The notes beneath the pieces are model-generated. The model saw nothing but the letters and a program-made list of their open reading frames with translations, was not told the origin of the DNA and did not search any database. The position numbers and the translations under genes were made by a program. From NCBI GenBank assembly GCA_964451325.1, contig CAYVHO010000006.1, positions 124,001 through 188,000 on the forward strand: 64,000 nucleotides of DNA. The letters run 5' to 3'. Every line of letters starts with the position of its first letter. The stretch's first letter is position 1. Source of the DNA: JAADHI01 sp964451325 (lineage in GTDB: Bacteria > Nitrospirota > Nitrospiria > SBBL01 > JAADHI01). Below, piece after piece: positions 25,446 through 34,044 of this stretch.

Positions 25446-26246
25446 ATGGAAACACGTGAAATTGCAGCAACGCATGAAGCGGAAATCACGCGTGCCATCA
25501 TGCGAGAGTGGCAGGCAAGCTTTGATCAGATGATTTCCTCCGATGTTTTGATTATCGGCTCAGGCCCCTCAGGGCTGGTTTGTGGGACAGAACTTGCCAA
25601 ATCTGGTCTCAATGTCGTCATCATTGAGCAGATGAATCACTTGGGCGGCGGTTTTTGGAATGGCGGCTACCTCATGAACAAAGCCACGATAGCGCACCCC
25701 GCACAGGAAATTTTAGAAGCGCTGGGTGTGCCTTGTAAAAAAATCACAGATGATATGAGCATTGTTGATCCACCCCATGCCACCGGGAAATTGGTGGGAG
25801 CGGCTTATGACGCCGGGGTTAAGGTCTTGAATATGACCAAGGTTGTTGATCTAGTCATTCGTGGGGAAGGCAATCATGTCGAAGGGGTCGTTGTGAATTG
25901 GTATCCGCTCGAAGTGATGGATCATGACTTGGCCCATGTCGATCCCATCGCGCTTGAAAGCAAGATCCTGGTGGATGCCACGGGGCATGATGCTGTTGCG
26001 CTGCAAATTTTGAGCAAACGCGGGCTTTATGACAAAGTTCCCGGAAATGGTGCGATGTGGGTGGAGCGTTCAGAGGAGATGGTCATGAAAAAAACGGGAG
26101 AAGCCTATGCCAATGTGTACATGGTCGGGCTTTCCGTTGCAGCGACCTATGGTAGCCCGCGCATGGGCCCGGCTTTCGGTTCGATGTTGCTTTCGGGTAA
26201 AAAGGGTGCAGCTTTGATTATCGATAAACTTTGTAATTTGTGTTGA
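25446..26246 (+). CDS. thi4: Thi4-type thiazole synthase, His at the sulfur-donor Cys position
   Basis: A 266-residue Thi4 protein that builds the thiamine thiazole from NAD, glycine and sulfur. The Rossmann motif VLIIGSGPSGLVCGTELA (residues 34-51) and GGGFWNGGYLMNKATIAHPA mark the family; the C-terminus ends with the YGSPRMGPAFGSMLLSGKKGA segment shared with archaeal Thi4 (cited in pieces: YGSPRMGPAFGSMLLSG). In yeast Thi4 a Cys is sacrificed as sulfur donor just before MDP; the corresponding segment here is DLAHVDPIAL, with His164 before VDP. This is the non-suicidal, sulfide-dependent class known from archaea and some bacteria. Ribosome site AGGAG is 8 bases before ATG 25446. No ThiG, ThiS or ThiH is visible in the window. 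Confidence 0.93.
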   Translation: METREIAATHEAEITRAIMREWQASFDQMISSDVLIIGSGPSGLVCGTELAKSGLNVVIIEQMNHLGGGFWNGGYLMNKATIAHPAQEILEALGVPCKKITDDMSIVDPPHATGKLVGAAYDAGVKVLNMTKVVDLVIRGEGNHVEGVVVNWYPLEVMDHDLAHVDPIALESKILVDATGHDAVALQILSKRGLYDKVPGNGAMWVERSEEMVMKKTGEAYANVYMVGLSVAATYGSPRMGPAFGSMLLSGKKGAALIIDKLCNLC

Positions 26247-26262
26247 ATGAACCTTCCATTCT

Positions 26263-26342
26263 CGTCATTCCGGCAATTTTTAAGCCGGAATCCAAGTCAT
26301 TTTTAATCATGGATTCCCGATAAAAATATTCGAGAATGACGG
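26263..26342. repeat. Intergenic palindromic repeat, copy 2 (CGTCATTC type)
   Basis: Nested inverted repeats: CGTCATTC (26263-26270) with GAATGACG (26334-26341), GGAATCCA (26287-26294) with TGGATTCC (26310-26317), and a CCGGC/GCCGG stem inside the left half. This is the common CGTCATTCC-GGAATCCA element seen scattered between genes in many bacterial genomes. It could also end thi4 transcription. Confidence 0.75.
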
Positions 26343-26406
26343 AAAGAAAATAAAACAACTACATTAGATTTATGAACATAATACTTTAATAAAAAAGGAA
26401 AATATT

Positions 26407-26691
26407 ATGCCAAAAGCAAAAGCACGACATATTTTGACAAAAACTTCAGAAGAATGTGAAGTTTTGAAAAACAAGATCAATGCTGGCGAATGTGATTTTG
26501 CATCCGCAGCAAAATCACACTCGACCTGTCCTTCTGGTCAGAAGGGTGGCGATTTGGGTGAGTTTGGCCCAGGACAGATGGTGAAAGAATTTAATGATGT
26601 TGTTTTTTCAGAAGCAGTCAACGAGGTCCACGGCCCCATCAAAACACAGTTCGGTTATCATCTCATCGAAGTGACCAGCCGCACCGACTAA
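26407..26691 (+). CDS. Parvulin-type peptidyl-prolyl isomerase
   Basis: A 94-residue stand-alone parvulin, like PpiC: KARHILTKTSEECEVLKNKI at the start, FASAAKSHSTCPSGQKGGDLG in the middle (given in parts: FASAAKSHSTCPSG, QKGGDLGEFG), then PGQMVKEFNDVVF and the C-terminal GPIKTQFGYHLIEV. It accelerates cis-trans isomerisation at prolines in the cytosol; no signal peptide. AAAAAGGAAAATATT precedes the ATG. Monocistronic, followed by the tRNA-Phe gene. Confidence 0.95.
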   Translation: MPKAKARHILTKTSEECEVLKNKINAGECDFASAAKSHSTCPSGQKGGDLGEFGPGQMVKEFNDVVFSEAVNEVHGPIKTQFGYHLIEVTSRTD

Positions 26692-26764
26692 ACGAAACAA
26701 ACAAGATAAAGACTGATCTAAGAGATCGACGTAAAAAATGCCTTGCGAATGAACTTCTTCGCAC

Positions 26765-26793
26765 TTGACAATGCCTAAGCCGTTTGTTACTTT
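26765..26793 (+). promoter_or_regulatory. tRNA-Phe promoter
   Basis: TTGACA (26765-26770), 17 bases, TACTTT (26788-26793), then a GC-rich discriminator (CTGCGCC). The -35 is perfect and the -10 weak; a GC discriminator is typical of stable-RNA promoters under stringent control. Confidence 0.55.
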
Positions 26794-26803
26794 CTGCGCC
26801 GTT

Positions 26804-26879
26804 GCCGAGATAGCTCAGTCGGCAGAGCAGAGGCCTGAAAAGCCTTGTGTCGGCGGTTCGATTCCGCCTCTCGGCACCA
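26804..26879 (+). tRNA. tRNA-Phe (anticodon GAA)
   Basis: Acceptor GCCGAGA (26804-26810) pairs with TCTCGGC (26869-26875); D stem GCTC/GAGC; anticodon loop CTGAAAA with GAA at 26837-26839; T arm GGCGGTTCGATTCCGCC; discriminator A and an encoded CCA (26877-26879). 76 bases, all canonical. Confidence 0.97.
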
Positions 26880-26880
26880 C

Positions 26881-26937
26881 TTCCCGTACTTCCTCTTGTC
26901 CCAAAAGATTGCCGATGAGGGCAAGAGGATGCGGGAA
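26881..26937 (+). other. Long hairpin directly after tRNA-Phe
   Basis: TTCCCG (26881-26886) pairs with CGGGAA (26932-26937), and CCTCTTG (26892-26898) with CAAGAGG (26922-26928), with a further CCC/GGG inside. The structure begins one base after the tRNA CCA. There is no T-run, so it may be an RNase processing barrier or small stable RNA rather than an intrinsic terminator. Confidence 0.5.
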
Positions 26938-27116
26938 CATCTCTTATAAATATTCTCTGGCGATTTTCTTTCCTCCCTCTATCTATAACCTAAACACGCT
27001 GAGGCCTCGCATTCTGTGGGCCGATATTGTATGGATTTTCTGTGAGGTGATGAAACCTTATTCCAGGCTGAGCGCACTGTTATCTGGCATAATAATGAAA
27101 TGAGGTGTTCTCAGTT

Positions 27117-29114
27117 ATGCTTCAGTGGATTGACTCTCATAAAAACAAACAATATTCTTCACTTATAAGTCTATACGTCCCCCTTTTTTTCTCAGGAATC
27201 GTTGGAATTTACGCTAAGGCCTCACTAATGGGGGAGTACTGGCTTTCTATTGCGAGACTACTCGGGAAAGACGCTCTTCCTTTTCAGATGAAGCTGAGCT
27301 ATTTCTCTCTTGACCTTCTTGTAAATTTCTTTTTATTGCCTTGTATTCTGATCGCCTTCTCATGTTTGTTTTCAAGAAAAAGGGCTTTGGTGATCGCAAC
27401 ATTGATTTCTTGTTTGCTCATTATTTTTTATTTTATTCAATTTCGCGTGCAAGATGAGGTGGGCCAATACGCATCATCGACACTATTATACGAGGCATTT
27501 CTCTTTGCGATAAAGAATCCGGACTTGGCAAGCGGCTATGTCAACAAAATGCGGTCATCAAACTATTGTTTATCTTATTTGCAACAGTGTCTTGCTCGGT
27601 CATTCTTTCTATGGCGGATGGACAGGAATGGCTAAGGCGCATCGGAAAGCTTGCTCAATGCGTGTTCGTGAGCCTAGGGGGTGTATCTTTGCTGCTTGCT
27701 TCATTCTTTTATCCAGAGAAGTCGAGTGGTTTGTATCAATCTGTTGCTCATAAAATCCTACAAGTCACCATTTCCGAAGCATCTTCACCCATCGATAAAA
27801 ATACCAGCCTAGATAAAAGCCTTTCCACTTTTAGGGATTTAACAAAAACACCTCACGAGATCACAAACAAAGCCATTTTTGCATCAGAAAAGGGTTCAAA
27901 TGTTCTGTACTTTGTTTTGGAAACAGGGCCAGCGGATGTTTTACATGATGAGGGTTACGAGTTAATCCCTCAAGAATTAAGACAAAATTCACTGATCGCC
28001 GAGAAACACCACACAACTTATCCGTATACGAGCGATTCAATTTTCTCACTATTATCTGGTCTTTACCCGGAAGGAAGACGGCGAGTGGTGGAGAATGGTG
28101 GGTTTCAGCATCGTGGTGTATTTGAACAGCTTAGGGATAAAGGGTATGAGACCGGAGCCTATATGCCACAGATATACAATGCGGAAGTTGATGAAAAAAT
28201 GTTACACCAATTTGGCTTTAATCAGCTATTTGTTTCTAAACGGAACACAATAAAAACAAAAACGTTTATCTTGGCAAAAAATGCCACATTGCATACAAGT
28301 TCAAGCCTTTTTAAGGATAGCCCATATTTTGAACAAGATCGCGTGGATGAGTTTAAGACGGCATTTATATGCCCTTGAGAAGATGAAGTCAGACATGCGC
28401 TCCACAATTAGGGCCGGGGGAAAGTTTGCACACATCTATTTACCCCAAATAGGACACGGTACTTGGTTTAAAATAGGCCATGCATCCAAGCAAAAAGAAT
28501 ATGGGCGAGCATTAATGAAACTACAATCTACTTGGTTAAGAGATGTTGTTTTGATGCTAAAAAATGAAGGAGAATTGAGTAACACCCTTATTGTTTTAAC
28601 CTCCGATCATGGCGTGAGGACAAAGGCCGAGGATGCCGCTTTTGAGGTCGGGACGATGAACAGTTACTCATTCCGTATTCCCTTAGTCCTTTATTCCCCT
28701 TCTGGATTTGAGAAGCCCCTTATCGTCAAAAAATTAACCTCCCATATTGATATCGGGTCAAGCATGTTATTGCTTTTAGGCTTACAACCTGGGCTTGGAG
28801 TCACTGAAGGCATTCCTTTATGGGAGCCATCGCCAGACTGCCGCGTTTATTTTTTTAGTACGGACTATGGCGGGGCAGAAGGTTTTTATGATGGTCAGTT
28901 TTTTATGAACAATGTGATTACTGACATACAGTACAGAGATCCGCTTATGAAATTCTCTAACACTGACTCAATTTTATTCAAGCCGGAGGAGAAATCTTTT
29001 GTGCTCAATGGCTTAGATGAATTTCGCGCCCAACATCGGAGCATCATGTTTGCGTTATTAATGATAGGGTATAGCGAACCTGGAAAGAGGGACAATCGTT
29101 CAAGTGATCGCTGA
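27117..29114 (+). pseudogene. Sulfatase/phosphoglycerol-transferase-like membrane protein, broken by two frameshifts
   Basis: Three consecutive frames join into one protein of about 660 residues. Part 1 (27117 to about 27547) has three or four membrane segments. Part 2 (about 27548 to 28370) continues the last membrane segment (FILFATVSCSVILSMA) and enters an alkaline-phosphatase-superfamily domain: VLYFVLETGPADVL (metal Glu) and YPYTSDSIFSLLSGLYPEG with the Thr nucleophile. Part 3 (about 28360 to 29114) supplies HIYLPQIGHGTW and VLTSDHGV (metal Asp and His). The first break is in an AACAAAAT run (one A missing restores the frame), the second near TTTATATGCC. Architecture resembles LtaS or OpgB-like membrane sulfatases that modify lipids or glycans. 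Either a pseudogene or two sequencing errors. Confidence 0.75.
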
Positions 29115-29305
29115 AAGAAGTGGACCCCAGAGTTGAAAGAGGGAGAATTCGTAAGACGCATCACGTCAAGATCGGCCCTCTGCCCTAAGTGACGCCTCTG
29201 ATTGTTTGGGTGAGGCAATCGCAAATCGTATCGTGATGAATTTGCCTATTCCTCCATATGGAAGTCTTGTGGCGTGGCTCCTTCCATTTTGGGGATAGGA
29301 TCGAA

Positions 29306-30580
29306 TCACTGTCTAAATGATAATTCTTGGGTATCCGGAAACAACGCCTTCCCTCTTTTAAGCACCTTCTGCACATGATTTACCCCAAAAAAATAGGGCA
29401 GTTGTTCGTAGTGTTCGATATCTAAAATAATAATATCGGCCTGTTTTCCCACCTCGACTGACCCCACTTTTTCAGAAAGACCAATGGCATGCGCGGCATT
29501 GATGGTTGCGGCGGCGATGGCTTCGGCAGGTGTCATCTTAAGATTTAGCACCGCAAGGTGGATGATTTCCTGCATGGATAAACAGGGCGATGAGCCAGGA
29601 TTAAAATCTGTCGCAAGGGCTATGGCGACGCCACTGTCAATGAGTGTACGTGCGGGGGCGTGTTTATTTGCCCCCAGAAAGTGAGAGACTGCGGGCAGTA
29701 AAACCCCGATGGTCTTGCATGCGGCGAGTTTTGCGATATCCCGTTTTTTGATGACATCCAAATGGTCTACTGAAGTGGCTTGCAGCCCCGTCGCGAGTGC
29801 CACTGCGCCCAGATCTGAAAATTGCCCCGCGTGCAGTTTGAGTTGAAAGCCCAGGGTTTTTGCAGCCTCTAATATCTGTTTTGTTTCGGAAAGGCTAAAG
29901 GCATTTTTTTCACAAAAGACATCGCAAAAGACGGCTTTATTTTTTATTTTTTTCAGACTTGCAATGACTTCGGCGACATAAGCAGCACGATTTGAATGCG
30001 CTGTTTCTGGAACAACATGTGCACCCAGATAAGTTGCTACGATGTCCAGTGGGCTTTCTTTTTTTAAGCGTTGCATGACATTGAGTATTTTTGTTTCCTG
30101 TTTGAGGTTTAAGCCATAGCCACTTTTGATTTCGAGGGTGGTGGTGCCGTGGGCGGCCATTTTATTTAAGATCTTTTGTGCATTTTTAAAGAGTTTTTGA
30201 GGTGATGCAGTACGGGTTTGTTTGGCGGTATTTAAGATGCCGCCACCTGCTTTGAGTATTTCCAAATAGGGGCGACCCGCAAGTTTTTGCAGCCATTCGG
30301 ATTCACGACTTCCTGAAAAAACCGCGTGTGTATGTGGATCGATAAATGCGGGCATGACGACTGCGCCACCGGCATTGATTTCTTTTTTTGCCGAATATTT
30401 GCGTCGATAAGTCTGTTGATGACCGAGCCAGGCAATCTTTCCTTTTGAAACACCGATTGCAGCATTTTTGAGGACAGCGAGCTCGGAGAGCATCGCCCCG
30501 CGTTTGGCTTGAGTCGAGGCCCCCGAAAGTGTCAGCACTTCTCCGCAGTGCGTGAGGGCGAGATCAAAATGGGTTTTCAT
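29306..30580 (-). CDS. hutI: Imidazolonepropionase HutI
   Basis: A 424-residue amidohydrolase that opens imidazolone-5-propionate to N-formimino-L-glutamate, the third step of histidine degradation. Motifs: MPAFIDPHTHAVFSGSR (HxH metal pair), GTTTLEIKSGYGL, AHVVPETAH, LKLHAGQFSDLGAV (metal His), SVDHLDVI and ATDFNPGSSP (metal Asp). Length slightly above the usual 405. No close ribosome site seen at the ATG at 30580. It lies 159 bases downstream of a small ORF and 700 bases downstream of hutU on the same strand. Confidence 0.95.
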   Translation of the reverse strand: MKTHFDLALTHCGEVLTLSGASTQAKRGAMLSELAVLKNAAIGVSKGKIAWLGHQQTYRRKYSAKKEINAGGAVVMPAFIDPHTHAVFSGSRESEWLQKLAGRPYLEILKAGGGILNTAKQTRTASPQKLFKNAQKILNKMAAHGTTTLEIKSGYGLNLKQETKILNVMQRLKKESPLDIVATYLGAHVVPETAHSNRAAYVAEVIASLKKIKNKAVFCDVFCEKNAFSLSETKQILEAAKTLGFQLKLHAGQFSDLGAVALATGLQATSVDHLDVIKKRDIAKLAACKTIGVLLPAVSHFLGANKHAPARTLIDSGVAIALATDFNPGSSPCLSMQEIIHLAVLNLKMTPAEAIAAATINAAHAIGLSEKVGSVEVGKQADIIILDIEHYEQLPYFFGVNHVQKVLKRGKALFPDTQELSFRQ

Positions 30581-30723
30581 AAAGCAGCGCTCAAAATACC
30601 CCTGAAAGGAGGATCTAACTTTTTGAACTGGAGGGACGATTCAAAAAAAAGAGTAAAAATAGGTGGGATAGAAGATGGATATTTTTGGGAAAAAAAGGTC
30701 GATTGGCAGATCGGGATTTTTCG

Positions 30724-30761
30724 AGAAGGCACCTCCACTTTACAAAGTAAAAGTGCCTTCT
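30724..30761 (-). other. Hairpin overlapping the stop codon of the small ORF
   Basis: AGAAGGCAC (30724-30732) pairs with GTGCCTTCT (30753-30761), with an inner ACTTT/AAAGT stem, spanning the last codons and stop of the small ORF. No T-run follows, so it may protect the mRNA end or limit read-through into hutI. Confidence 0.45.
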
Positions 30762-30937
30762 TGTGAAGCGATAATGTCGGAAATATGAAATCTTCGCCGC
30801 AGTTCTTCCACGACAGAAGCAAAATCGGAGAGAACGGCCTTGTTGGTCCAGAGGTCTGTGGGGTTTTTGGGGTCAGGATTTGCGTCGGCCAATATATAAC
30901 CTCCGGCAGCCTTTTCCAAGTAAATTTTTTCAGTCAT
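30740..30937 (-). CDS. Small hypothetical protein
   Basis: A 65-residue soluble protein (MTEKIYLEKAAGGYILADAN at its N-terminus, ELRRRFHISDIIASQ near the end). The start is set at ATG 30937, 9 bases after AAGGA; two upstream in-frame ATGs flank or precede that site. No family recognised. It sits between hutU and hutI on the same strand, separated from hutU by a MITE-like element, so a histidine-related role is not implied. The 3' end lies within a hairpin. Confidence 0.6.
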   Translation of the reverse strand: MTEKIYLEKAAGGYILADANPDPKNPTDLWTNKAVLSDFASVVEELRRRFHISDIIASQEGTFTL

Positions 30938-31063
30938 TTTCATATTTCCTTTCAAGGAATAAACGTTGTCTCAGGACTTGCTTCTTGTATAGAAAAATAG
31001 GTCTTTTTCTTTTATGCCCTGTTGGTAATTGTAAACCATAAGCGAAGGGTCGTCAAAAATAAT

Positions 31064-31230
31064 CTAGGAGTCTGTCGGACTAAGGTGATCGTAGGGAGAG
31101 AAAGTCATTTTGAGTCCATTTTTTTGATCATTCGAGGCGAATATCAGAGATATTTAACGCTTATGATCGGATAAATGGGCCAGAATGGATTTTTCGCAGT
31201 AGATTCATCCTAAGTCCGACAGGCTCCTAG
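31064..31230. mobile_element. MITE-like element with 22-base inverted ends and CTAG borders
   Basis: Terminal repeats CTAGGAGTCTGTCGGACTAA at 31064 and the complementary copy ending at 31230 match at 20 of 22 positions. CTAG is present at both outer ends, as target duplication or part of the ends. The 167-base interior has no ORF. It interrupts the space between hutU and the small ORF. GGAGCCTGTCGGACTT-like ends remind me of IS1182-type elements, one of which is a relic at 20.7 kb. Confidence 0.7.
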
Positions 31231-31294
31231 GGATTTGGTTGTTTTCTTAAACGATTTTAAATGGGTGTGCTCATTTTAAAAATTGAGGGCAGTT

Positions 31295-32980
31295 CTATTG
31301 TGGGATATTGATCTCTTGCTTTGCTGCGGTTTCTTTGGCTTCGGGATAACCTGCATCGACGTGGCGGGCGACGCCAATTCCTGGATCAAGGGTTAAAACG
31401 CGCTGAAGACGTTCTTCGCGTTTTTTAGTGCCATCGGCAACGATAACCATGCCCGCATGTAAGGCATTGCCAATGCCGACCCCGCCTCCGTGGTGAAAAG
31501 AAACCCACGATGCCCCGGAGACGGCATTGAGTGCAAAATTCAACAAAGGCCAATCGGCGATGGCATCGGAGCCATCAAGCATGTCTTCTGTTTCGCGATG
31601 AGGAGAGGCAACGGAGCCGCAATCCAAGTGATCCCGACCAATGACGATGGGGGCAGCGACCTCTTTTTTTCGCACCAGTTCATTGATGACTGCGCCAAAT
31701 TTGGCCCGTTCTCCGTAACCCAGCCAGCAAATTCGAGCGGGCAATCCTGTAAAGGGGATCTTTTTTTGTGCCAAAGTAATCCAGCGTTTTAGGGCGATGT
31801 CTTTTGGAAAGGTTTCAAGCAGGGCCTTATCGATACGGTGAATATCCTTTGCATCACCAGAAAGCGCCGTCCAGCGAAAAGGGCCTTTTCCTTCACAAAA
31901 AAGCGGTCGAATATAAGCGGGAACAAAACCAGGGTATTTGAAGCTGCCGTCTTTTTTTTTGATGGGAACACCTGCCAGGTCGGCCTGGGCGCGTAGGTTG
32001 TTTCCGTAATCAAAACAGAGTGCTCCTTGATTTTGCATTGCTAAAATGGCATCGACATGCAGGCGAATGGTGTCGAGTGACCGTTTGCGGTAAGATGCGG
32101 GATCACTCTCTCTGAGTGTGTCTAATGCTTCCAAGTCGCCAATCGGAAGGTAAGAAAGTAAGTCATGTGCGGAAGTTTGATCGGTGACAATATCTGGAAT
32201 CGCACCCCGTTTGACAAGGTCTGGAAACACCGTCCCGGCATTGCCCAGAAAGCCGATTGACAGTGGGTTTTTAGATCGAAGGGCTTCATTGACCCACAAC
32301 AAGGCCTCATGCAAATCCGCAGTCATCCGGTCGCAAAACCCTTCATCTATTTTGCGTTGAATGCGTTCCGCGCGTGCTTCCACATTCAAAATCACCGCTT
32401 CGCTCATGGTCGCGGCCAAAGGTTGCGCGCCACTCATGCCGCCCATGCCTGCGGTTAAAATCCACTTGCCACTTAAAGATTCACGCTTAAATTCCTGTCG
32501 CGCGAGGGCACAAAATGTTTCGTAAGTCCCCTGTAAGATGCCTTGTGTGCCAATGTAGATCCAACTGCCTGCTGTCATTTGTCCGTACATCGTCAAACCC
32601 GCTTGGTCGAGTTTTTCAAAGTTTTCCGGTGTGGCCCAGCGGGGCACGAGATTGCTATTGGCGATGATGACCCGTGGTGCAGCTTTGTGGGTTTTTGCGA
32701 TGTAAACGGGTTTTCCGGATTGCACACAAAGTGTTTCATCGGCTTGTAGGTTTTGCAGGGCAGTGACAATGCGATGGTATTCGCGCCAATTACGTGCGGC
32801 CCGTCCCGCACCGCCGTAAACAATCAATTTTTTCCAGTCGATGGCAACACGATCATCCAGATTATTCATCAACATGCGGAGTGCCGCTTCGGCATCCCAG
32901 GTTTGACAACTGCGTTTTTTGCCGAGTGGCGCTCGGATGGGATCTTGAGGGCGCAGCTCAGAATAGAGAGGACGTGTCAT
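31295..32980 (-). CDS. hutU: Urocanate hydratase HutU
   Basis: A 561-residue NAD-dependent urocanase converting urocanate to imidazolonepropionate. Diagnostic strings: YGQMTAGSWIYIGTQGILQG, TAGMGGMSGAQPLA, GFLGNAG, DQTSAHDLLSYLP, CWLGYGERAKFG and WVSFHHGGGVGIG. Length is standard (about 555). It begins 2 bases after the hutG stop, so the two are cotranscribed. The C-terminus ends in a Lys/Glu-rich tail. HutH (histidine ammonia-lyase), the preceding enzyme, is not in the window. Confidence 0.97.
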   Translation of the reverse strand: MTRPLYSELRPQDPIRAPLGKKRSCQTWDAEAALRMLMNNLDDRVAIDWKKLIVYGGAGRAARNWREYHRIVTALQNLQADETLCVQSGKPVYIAKTHKAAPRVIIANSNLVPRWATPENFEKLDQAGLTMYGQMTAGSWIYIGTQGILQGTYETFCALARQEFKRESLSGKWILTAGMGGMSGAQPLAATMSEAVILNVEARAERIQRKIDEGFCDRMTADLHEALLWVNEALRSKNPLSIGFLGNAGTVFPDLVKRGAIPDIVTDQTSAHDLLSYLPIGDLEALDTLRESDPASYRKRSLDTIRLHVDAILAMQNQGALCFDYGNNLRAQADLAGVPIKKKDGSFKYPGFVPAYIRPLFCEGKGPFRWTALSGDAKDIHRIDKALLETFPKDIALKRWITLAQKKIPFTGLPARICWLGYGERAKFGAVINELVRKKEVAAPIVIGRDHLDCGSVASPHRETEDMLDGSDAIADWPLLNFALNAVSGASWVSFHHGGGVGIGNALHAGMVIVADGTKKREERLQRVLTLDPGIGVARHVDAGYPEAKETAAKQEINIPQ

Positions 32981-32982
32981 TT

Positions 32983-33987
32983 TTATGGTCTCTTTCGACG
33001 AAATCCAATCACTTTTTCTGCGACGGTTTTTTGTTGGGCGACACCACAGGCAAAATGTAGTACGAGCGCTGCGGCCAGTCGCGCGGTTCTGCCATCGCCA
33101 TCAAAAAGGGGATTGAGCTCCATTATATCAAAATAGGCGGTTTTTTCATGGAGTCCCGCAAGGTAGGCGGCCGTGGCGGCGTCTTCGGGCCTGAGTCCTT
33201 CGGGAGAGGGGGCGGAAACCCCCGGTGCAAAGGCTTCTGCGATGGCATCCAGATCGATGGAAAAAAAGAGGAATTTTGTTTGATGCGCGGCAATTTGAAG
33301 CGCCTTCTCCACGACCTGTGCCATGCCCAAACGCCGGACTTCGTTTAAAAAGAAAATACGACTCTGTTTTTGACTGAGGTATTCAAAGTGTTCCTGCGCA
33401 TTGATTAAGCCGTTGATGCCGATTTCGACAAAATGTTTTCCCTGAATTTCCTCAATATTCTCAAGCATGTTCCAAAAAGGGCTTCCGCTTGTGATATGAC
33501 CATCTTTGACGGCCCGTACATCAAAATGGGCATCCAGGGTGATTCCCCCAAAGGGGCCTTGTTTTATTTTTGCTAAACCGCGTAGCGCTGCAAAGCTGAG
33601 ATCGTGACTGCCGCCAAAAATAAGGGGGGTTGCACCAAGACGCACGATTTCAGCGACAGCCTCGCTGAGTTTTTGGTGGGTATTTTCGAGGGAATCTTCA
33701 TTACAAATAAGGTCGCCAAAGTCGGCGATGCACAGGGTCGACAGATCGACATCACGTTCAGCATTGTAGCTTGTGCCATAATTGTACAGGGCCGCTCGTA
33801 TCGCATCCGGGCCGAGTGCCGCTCCGGGTCGTCCTCCGCCGTGTTGTACCCCAAGATCACATGGAACCCCGAGCAGGCCGATGTCCACAGCACGGCCTGT
33901 TTCATAGGGCTGCATCAGCTTTGCGAATCGTCCGGATTTGAGGGCTTTTCCAAAGCCCTCTGATGCCCGCGTGTGCGCAATTTGCAT
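32983..33987 (-). CDS. hutG: Formimidoylglutamase HutG, ureohydrolase family
   Basis: A 334-residue arginase-fold enzyme with binuclear Mn ligands in FGGSHDLSF, TLDAHFDVR and FSIDLDAIAEAFAPG. In this hut context the substrate is N-formimino-L-glutamate, giving glutamate and formamide. The specificity cannot be read directly from the motifs, but the adjacency to hutU (2 bases) is strong evidence. Start ATG 33987 is only about 7 bases from a CATAAT box, so the mRNA would be leaderless, or an internal Met (33915) is used. Confidence 0.9.
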   Translation of the reverse strand: MQIAHTRASEGFGKALKSGRFAKLMQPYETGRAVDIGLLGVPCDLGVQHGGGRPGAALGPDAIRAALYNYGTSYNAERDVDLSTLCIADFGDLICNEDSLENTHQKLSEAVAEIVRLGATPLIFGGSHDLSFAALRGLAKIKQGPFGGITLDAHFDVRAVKDGHITSGSPFWNMLENIEEIQGKHFVEIGINGLINAQEHFEYLSQKQSRIFFLNEVRRLGMAQVVEKALQIAAHQTKFLFFSIDLDAIAEAFAPGVSAPSPEGLRPEDAATAAYLAGLHEKTAYFDIMELNPLFDGDGRTARLAAALVLHFACGVAQQKTVAEKVIGFRRKRP

Positions 33988-33993
33988 GTTTTA

Positions 33994-34022
33994 ATTATGA
34001 CAAATGCGCTGGAATGGGGCAA
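33994..34022 (-). promoter_or_regulatory. hutGU promoter candidate
   Basis: On the minus strand TTGCCC (34022-34017), 17 bases, CATAAT (33999-33994). Predicted transcript start coincides with the hutG ATG. Confidence 0.5.
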
Positions 34023-34044
34023 GTCAGAGTGGATTAGGGTTCTT

